A stretch of DNA of 16,601 nt from Acidisphaera sp035272265 (GTDB taxonomy: Bacteria > Pseudomonadota > Alphaproteobacteria > Acetobacterales > Acetobacteraceae), in the NCBI GenBank assembly GCA_035272265.1, contig DATEQV010000317.1, positions 1 through 16,601 on the forward strand, read 5' to 3'. Made by a program: the position numbers and the translations under genes. Below the pieces are notes generated by a model that was not told the DNA's origin, did no database searches, and was given only the letters and a program-made list of their open reading frames with translations. Shown here in pieces: positions 11,697 through 16,601 of the stretch; position 1 is the first letter of the stretch, and the number at the start of each line of letters is the position of its first letter.

Positions 11697-13233
11697 ATGC
11701 GTCGATTCACGCCCAGTTTCCGTGATGCGCCGAGAGAGGCGAAGCGCGTCGCCGACGTCGACCGTTCCGAGCCGATCGAGCTCACGCTCGTGCTCAAGCC
11801 CGGCCAGGCCGTGCAGCCGCACGCCCATGCCGATCAGCCGCTCAGCCGACGCGAGTACCGCGACACCTACGGCAGCGATCCTGCGGCGCTGGAGCGGGTG
11901 CGCAAGTTCGCCACCCAGCATGGCATGACGGCGAGCGAGACCGACAGTCCGCACACCATGAAACTGACGGGCACGCTGGGCCAGGCGATCGATGCGTTCC
12001 AGCCCGAAGGGATCGGCATCTACGAAGGCGCGCATGGTCGTTTCCGTTCGCGTGCGGGTCATCTTTCGGTGCCCGATGAGCTGGCCGGCGATCTGGTGGC
12101 GGTGATGGGTTTCGACCGCCGGCCTGTCGCCAAGCCGCATTTCCGCCGTCTGCGTGCGGTGCCCAGTGATCGTGCGGCACCCGGTGATCATGCGGCGCCC
12201 AGTGATCGGGGCGCGAGCTACACGCCGCTGCAGGTTGCCGAACGCTACGGCTTCCCGACGGACGTGACCGGCGCCGGGCAGACGATCGCCATCATCGAAC
12301 TCGGCGGGGGTTACACGTCCGGCCACATGGACGCCTATTTCGCCGGGCTCGGCGTCCATCGCACCGGCACGCTGACCGCGGTCGGCGTCGGCGGTGCGGC
12401 GAACGCGCCTGACAACAACCCCGACGGCCCCGACGGCGAGGTGCAACTCGACATCGAGGTCGCCGGCGCGGTCGCCCCCGGCGCGAACCTCGCGGTCTAT
12501 TTCGGCGCCAACGCGGGCAGCGGCTTCCTCGATGCGATTGCGGCGGCGGTGAACGACACGGACCGCGATCCTTCGATCATCTCGATCAGCTGGGGAGGCC
12601 CGGAGTCGACCTACGCGCTGCAGGATCTGGAGGCCTATGACCTGGCCTTCGCGCACGCCGCCACGATCGGCATCACCGTCTGCGTCGCGTCCGGCGACAA
12701 CGGTGCGTCGGACGGCGAGCCGGACGGCAAGCACGTCGATTTTCCGGCCTCCTCTCCGCATGTGCTCGGTTGCGGCGGTACGCGGCTGCCGGCCACCGGC
12801 GACGAGGTCGCCTGGAACGACGGTGAGCAGGGCGGCGCCACCGGAGGCGGTTACTCGACGCACTTCCACAAGCCGTCCTGGCAAAGCGGCAACGCCAAGC
12901 CGCATCGTGGCGTGCCCGACGTTGCCGGCGACGCCGACCCGCAGACCGGATACCGGGTTGCGGTCGACGGAGGTCAGACAGTGGTGGGTGGCACCAGTGC
13001 CGTCGCCCCGCTCTGGGCCGGCCTGATCGCGCTGGTCAACCAGTCCTGCGGCGCTCGCGCGGGTTTCGTCCAGCCGGCGCTGTATGCCAATGCGAAGACG
13101 GCCTTCACCGACATCACGTCGGGCAACAACAACGGCTACGACGCCGGGCCCGGCTGGGGATCCGGTGACGGGCCTGGGATCGCCGAAGGGCGCGGCGGTG
13201 CTTGCCGCGCTGAAGGCCAGACCGCCGGCCTGA
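11697..13233 (+). CDS. S53 serine-carboxyl peptidase, kumamolisin-like, second copy, frameshifted near the C-terminus
   Basis: Paralogue of the preceding gene. Prodomain about 25-150 (ending MGFDRRPVAKPHF), a linker with a three-fold repeat, and the catalytic domain from about 174 (SYTPLQVAERYGF). E248, D252 (GEVQLDIEV), D334 (ASGDNGASDG) and S434 (GGTSAVAP) are all present, as is the first calcium ligand D472 (TDITSG). The second calcium loop should read GWDPVTGLGSPKG, but the GGGG at 13156-13159 has one G too many: the frame then reads GWGSGD and runs on to 13472 across the opposite gene. With one G removed the protein is 511 residues and stops at 13231-13233, 4 bases from the convergent stop. 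Strong ribosome binding site GGGAGG, 8 bases before ATG 11697. No signal peptide. Confidence 0.88.
12162..12215 (+). repeat. Three tandem 18-bp repeats in the prodomain-catalytic linker
   Basis: CCCAGTGATCGTGCGGCA (12162-12179), CCCGGTGATCATGCGGCG (12180-12197) and CCCAGTGATCGGGGCGAG (12198-12215, less perfect) encode PSDRAA-PGDHAA-PSDRGA. The first peptidase has no such repeat at this place. The linker is where kumamolisin-type precursors are cut during maturation. Confidence 0.75.
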
Positions 13234-13243
13234 CGCGTCAGGC
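13228..13243. other. 16-bp perfect palindrome holding both convergent stop codons
   Basis: GCCTGACGCGTCAGGC is self-complementary. It contains TGA for the second S53 peptidase (13231-13233) and, on the other strand, TGA for the DUF2461 gene (13238-13240). It is too short and T-poor for a typical terminator, yet supports the frame-corrected end of the peptidase gene. Confidence 0.5.
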
Positions 13244-13969
13244 TCGGCTGCGGGGGTTGGGCAGGAAGCGCGCGATCCGGCTTTCCGGCTCGGACGGCGC
13301 GTCCATCGCGGCCCAGCCCCACCGCAGCAGCGGCATCGCCGCCTCGGTGAAGTCGGCGATCGCCGCGACGGCTTCGGACTTGCCGAGCAGCGCCTGCGTC
13401 AGCTTCGTGCGAACCATGAAGGAACGCATGCGGATGGCCGGCGCGACGTCGCTGTCGGCCAGATGCTCGTAACCGCGCGGCATCCTGGTCAGCGGTTCGC
13501 CGTCGGACAGAGTCAGCCCTGCGGCGTGCAGCCTGCGCACCACGTCGCGCCACGTCTGCGGGTTGTCTCGGATCGCCGCGCGCAGCGCGTTCAGCAACGC
13601 CGGCTCGGGCATGTAGAACGCGGCCGCCGCGAAGCTCTCGCGCGGCTGGATGTGCACGTACAGCACGCCGTTCGGCTGCTTGCTGCCGCCTTGGCGGAAC
13701 AGAACGGCGCCGGCGTGGGTCTTGTAGGGGCTCCTGTCCTTCGCGAACCGCACGTCGCGGTGCAGGCGGAACAGCGAGCGTTTGGCGTCGCCCTGCAACG
13801 GCACGTCGCGTTCGGCGAAGCGTGTCGCGAGTGCTTCGACCAGGGCGCCGAGCGGCGCGCGAACGCCGCTCTCGTAGCGCTGCCGGTTCGCCTCGAACCA
13901 CGGCTTGTTTTGCTCGGCCGCGAGTTCGCGGAGGAACGCGAACGCGTCAGGGGGGAAGCCGGCGAACAT
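13238..13969 (-). CDS. DUF2461 family protein
   Basis: 243 residues matching the DUF2461 (TIGR02453) family of unknown function. Recognisable parts: the start FPPDAFAFLRELAAEQNKPWF (aromatic FL..L..NN...WF pattern), LFRLHRDVRFAKDRSPYKTH, the Gly-rich strand PNGVLYVHIQPRESF, the helix pair ALLNALRAAIRDNPQTW, and LPRGY-like MPRGYEH. Length fits the family (about 220-240). The ATG directly abuts the TGA of the MFS gene with no gap, so it is probably translated by re-initiation as the last gene of a ppdK-MFS-DUF2461 operon. A cytosolic location is likely because no signal is visible. Function should not be inferred from the neighbours. Confidence 0.92.
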   Translation of the reverse strand: MFAGFPPDAFAFLRELAAEQNKPWFEANRQRYESGVRAPLGALVEALATRFAERDVPLQGDAKRSLFRLHRDVRFAKDRSPYKTHAGAVLFRQGGSKQPNGVLYVHIQPRESFAAAAFYMPEPALLNALRAAIRDNPQTWRDVVRRLHAAGLTLSDGEPLTRMPRGYEHLADSDVAPAIRMRSFMVRTKLTQALLGKSEAVAAIADFTEAAMPLLRWGWAAMDAPSEPESRIARFLPNPRSRA

Positions 13970-15187
13970 TCAGGCTGCGGTCGTTGCGGCCGCCCGTCGC
14001 GGACGCGGGCCGATCGTACGCGCCGAACCCATGCACAGCAGCGACAGCATCAGCAGTGCCGCGACCAGCAGCAGCACCAGCTCGGGGTGGCCGCGGTCGA
14101 TCAGGAAGCCGAAGAGCACCGGCGTCAGCGCCTGTCCCAGGGGCAGGCCAGCGCTGACGAAGCCGAACACCTTGCCGATCTGCCCCGGCGGTGCCGCGTC
14201 CTTGACCATCACGTCGCGCGGCGTGCGCGACATGCCGAGCGCCAGGCCGCCCGCGAACAGCAGCCCGATCATCAGCAGGTCGGGCAGGCCGAGCATATCG
14301 ACCGCCACCAGCAGCCCCGAGGCGACGCAGGTCAGCACGACCACCATGACCGCGAGTGCCGCGTTGAAGCGGTCCGACATCCAGCCGCCCGCCAGCACGC
14401 CGGCGCTCGCCCCCGCCATGTAGGCGGTGAGCGCGGTCGACGCGATCGCGAGATCGACGCCGCGCGTGTGCAGCACCGTGATCAGCCAGGACTGCACGCC
14501 CGCGGTCGCCATCGCGCTGAGCATGTAGAAGACGAAGAACAGCAGCATCGCGCGCGTCAGCAGCAGCTCGCGCCCGGACATCGCCGGCGCTTTCGCAGCA
14601 GGGTGCGGGTGGGCGTGCTTCTGATCCACCAGCACGCGCGACTGCAGCAGGATGGCGCCCACCGTCGGCAGGCCGAGCAGTCCGACGACGATCAGCGCCT
14701 CGCGCCAGCCGATCGCCGCCATCAGGAAGGCGACCACCGGCGGCCCCGACGCGAACCCGAGATTGCCGTTGAACGTGTGGAACGCGAAGGCGCGGCCCAT
14801 GCGCTCCTTGGCGATCGATCCGGTCAGGATGGCGTAGTCGGCCGGATGAATCACCGAGTTGCCAACGCCCGACAGGAACGCCAGCAGCAGCACCTGCCAG
14901 AACGCGGTGGCGAACCCCATGCCGGTGATGGCCAGCGACATGAGCAGCGTGCCGCCCACCAGGAACGGCCGCGCTCCGTGCCGGTCCACCAGGAACCCCA
15001 CGGGTGTCTGCAACAGCGCGGTGGTGCCCGACATGAGCGCCACGGTCAGCCCGAGTTCGGCGTAGCTGACCTGGAACGCGCCGGCCCAGGCGAGGAACAT
15101 CGGCGGCAGGCACAGCACGTAGAAATGCGAGAGGAAGTGCGCCGTCCCGATCAGCAGGTTGACGCGGGTTTCGCGGCCAGCCGCCAT
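13970..15187 (-). CDS. MFS transporter
   Basis: 405 residues with about twelve hydrophobic segments in two halves. Major facilitator motif A is seen after helix 2 (GFLVDRHGARP, about 64-74), with a degenerate partner in the second half (GGWMSDRFN). A His-rich cytoplasmic loop between the halves reads HAHPHP (191-196). FLSHFYVLCLPPMF in helix 1 and NSVIHPADYAI in helix 4 resemble the fosmidomycin-resistance/Fsr-like group of exporters, but the substrate cannot be given. The ATG at 15187 is preferred because GGAGG lies about 10 bases upstream and because the longer reading to 15292 adds a basic, Pro-rich leader overlapping ppdK. It begins 23 bases after the ppdK stop and abuts the DUF2461 gene, suggesting an operon. 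Confidence 0.9.
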   Translation of the reverse strand: MAAGRETRVNLLIGTAHFLSHFYVLCLPPMFLAWAGAFQVSYAELGLTVALMSGTTALLQTPVGFLVDRHGARPFLVGGTLLMSLAITGMGFATAFWQVLLLAFLSGVGNSVIHPADYAILTGSIAKERMGRAFAFHTFNGNLGFASGPPVVAFLMAAIGWREALIVVGLLGLPTVGAILLQSRVLVDQKHAHPHPAAKAPAMSGRELLLTRAMLLFFVFYMLSAMATAGVQSWLITVLHTRGVDLAIASTALTAYMAGASAGVLAGGWMSDRFNAALAVMVVVLTCVASGLLVAVDMLGLPDLLMIGLLFAGGLALGMSRTPRDVMVKDAAPPGQIGKVFGFVSAGLPLGQALTPVLFGFLIDRGHPELVLLLVAALLMLSLLCMGSARTIGPRPRRAAATTAA

Positions 15188-15210
15188 CGGGACGGTTCCT
15201 CCAGCGTTTG

Positions 15211-16601
15211 TCAGGCGGTGCGGTCGCCCTCCACGCCGAGCGCGGCCTGGGCGGCGGCCAAGCGGGCCACCGGGACGCGATATGGGCTGCACGAGACGTA
15301 ATCAAGCCCGACCTGGGAGCAGAACGCGATGCTCGCCGGGTCGCCGCCATGCTCGCCGCAGATCCCGAGCTTCAGGTTCGGTTTCGTCGACCGGCCCTTC
15401 TCGGCGGCCATGCGGACCATGGCGCCCACGCCCTCGATGTCGAGCGAGATGAACGGGTCCTTCGGCAGGATCTCCAGCTCGACATAGCGGGGCAGGAACT
15501 TGCCTGCGTCGTCGCGCGACAGGCCGAACACGGTCTGCGTCAGGTCGTTGGTGCCGAAGCTGAAGAAGTCGGCGACCTCGGCGATGCGGTCGGCCACGAT
15601 CGCCGCGCGCGGCAGCTCGATCATCGTGCCGATGCTGTAGTCCAGCGTGTGTCCCGCCTCCTCGAACACGGCCTTGGCCACGCCCTCGACCTGTGCCCGC
15701 GTGATCTCCAGCTCGCGCCGCATGCCGACCAGCGGGATCATGATCTCCGGATGCGGTGCGGCGCCGCTTTCCTTCTCCACCATCAGTGCGCCCTCGAAGA
15801 TCGCGCGCGCCTGCATCTCGTAGATCTCCGGGTAGGTGATGCCCAGGCGGCAGCCGCGATGGCCGAGCATCGGATTGGCTTCCGCCAGCTCCTGCACGCG
15901 GGCTCGCACCGACTCCATATCGGTGCCGAGCGCCCGCGCCACGTCCGCCAGCTCCGCATCCGCGTGCGGCAGGAATTCGTGCAGCGGCGGATCCAGCAGG
16001 CGCACCGTCACCGGCAGCCCTGCCATGATCTTGAACAGCTCGTAGAAATCCTGCCGCTGATGCGGCAGCAGCTTCGCCAGCGCCGTGCGCCGTCCGCGCT
16101 CGTCGCTGGCCATGATCATCTGCCGCACCGCGCTGATGCGCTCGGGGTCGAAGAACATGTGCTCCGTGCGGCAGAGGCCGATGCCTTCGGCGCCGAACTT
16201 GCGCGCCGTTTCGGCATCCAGCGGGGTTTCCGCGTTCGCCCGCACGCCCAGCTTGCGCGCCGCGTCCGCCCACGCCATCAGTGTGGCGAAATCGTCGGAC
16301 AGCTGCGGCTCGATCATCGGCACGTTGCCGACGAACACCTCGCCCGTGGCGCCGTCGAGCGTGATCGTGTCGCCCGCGCGCAGCACGTGGCCGGCGGTGC
16401 GCATCGTCTGCGCGCCGTAATCTACCGTGATGCCGCCCGCGCCGGCCACGCACGGCCGGCCCATGCCGCGTGCGACCACCGCGGCGTGGCTGGTCATGCC
16501 GCCGCGCGTCGTCAGGATGCCTTTCGCCGCGTGCATCCCGTGGATGTCCTCGGGGCTGGTCTCCACGCGCACCAGGATCACCGCCTCGCCCTTGCCGGCG
16601 C
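15211..16601 (-). CDS. ppdK: Pyruvate, phosphate dikinase, C-terminal half (cut by window edge)
   Basis: The frame is open to the right edge, reading AGKGEAVILVRVETSPEDIH at its beginning, so about 462 residues of an ~880-residue enzyme are present. The phosphohistidine domain is complete in its key part (ILTTRGGMTSHAAVVARGMG; the catalytic His codon is 16486-16488). The PEP/pyruvate-binding barrel follows with GIGLCRTEHMFF, VRLLDPPLHEFLPH, NPMLGHRGCRLGITYPEIYE, FFSFGTNDLTQTVFGLSRDD and GICGEHGGDP, whose Cys (codon 15358-15360) is the proton donor to pyruvate. The enzyme interconverts pyruvate + ATP + Pi and PEP + AMP + PPi in the cytosol and serves gluconeogenesis or PPi-linked glycolysis. 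The N-terminal nucleotide-binding domain lies outside the window. The MFS gene follows 23 bases downstream. Confidence 0.97.
   Translation of the reverse strand, partial: AGKGEAVILVRVETSPEDIHGMHAAKGILTTRGGMTSHAAVVARGMGRPCVAGAGGITVDYGAQTMRTAGHVLRAGDTITLDGATGEVFVGNVPMIEPQLSDDFATLMAWADAARKLGVRANAETPLDAETARKFGAEGIGLCRTEHMFFDPERISAVRQMIMASDERGRRTALAKLLPHQRQDFYELFKIMAGLPVTVRLLDPPLHEFLPHADAELADVARALGTDMESVRARVQELAEANPMLGHRGCRLGITYPEIYEMQARAIFEGALMVEKESGAAPHPEIMIPLVGMRRELEITRAQVEGVAKAVFEEAGHTLDYSIGTMIELPRAAIVADRIAEVADFFSFGTNDLTQTVFGLSRDDAGKFLPRYVELEILPKDPFISLDIEGVGAMVRMAAEKGRSTKPNLKLGICGEHGGDPASIAFCSQVGLDYVSCSPYRVPVARLAAAQAALGVEGDRTA

Noticed and set aside
13234..13472. C-terminal extension of the second S53 protein beyond 13233
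   Set aside because: It results from the one-base insertion at 13156-13159 and reads antisense across the DUF2461 gene.
11508..13901. Minus-strand open frame of 797 codons opposite the second S53 peptidase
   Set aside because: It is antisense to a gene with full catalytic motifs; its product is Arg/Gly/Ala-rich without a recognisable domain, as expected from GC-rich third positions.
13463..15301. Plus-strand open frame of 612 codons opposite DUF2461 and the MFS gene
   Set aside because: The product is an Arg/His/Gln-rich shadow with no domain, and the minus strand has two clear families in the same place.

Overview
High-GC bacterial chromosome segment, most likely from an alphaproteobacterium. 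The Acetobacteraceae/Rhodospirillales type of genome is an inference from the gene families present: a methyltransferase with a C-terminal regulatory domain, DUF2092, SorAB-type sulfite dehydrogenase, kumamolisin-like acid peptidases and FNR/FixK-type boxes. No RNA gene and no CRISPR array is visible.

Region 1 (1-930) is a scar. The tail of a winged-helix, mobile-element-type protein abuts a decapitated methyltransferase whose catalytic half is missing. Two palindromes with the same arms (GAAGTTCG/CGAACTTC) follow. Region 2 (956-2210) holds an FieF-like cation efflux pump and a convergent small monooxygenase-like protein that overlap by 14 bases.

Region 3 (2252-6905) is the most interesting part. 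It is a same-strand set of envelope genes: a secreted Gly/Tyr/His-rich repeat protein, a lipoprotein, a CopC-like periplasmic protein, a DUF2092 protein, a second copy of the Gly/Tyr/His-rich protein, a small channel-like membrane protein with the pore motif TTYGH, and an OmpA-like lipoprotein. Three palindromes of the form TTGA-N6-TCAA, matching or nearly matching the FNR/FixK/Dnr operator, lie in its intergenic gaps and nowhere else in the window. I infer a low-oxygen-controlled envelope module.

Region 4 (6986-8943, minus strand) encodes a SorAB-like sulfite:cytochrome c oxidoreductase (Tat-exported molybdenum subunit, then a monohaem cytochrome c) and a small exported helical protein. The SorA reading frame is broken near its C-terminus. 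Region 5 (9160-13233, plus strand) has a metal-dependent cyclase/hydrolase and two tandem kumamolisin-like S53 serine-carboxyl peptidases; the second has a one-base frameshift at its calcium site. Region 6 (13238-16601, minus strand) reads pyruvate phosphate dikinase (C-terminal half only), then an MFS transporter, then a DUF2461 protein, in operon-like packing.

Three genes (DUF2092, sorA, second S53) carry frame breaks, two of them at homopolymer runs. This may reflect real decay or base-calling error in the assembly; the sequence alone cannot decide.
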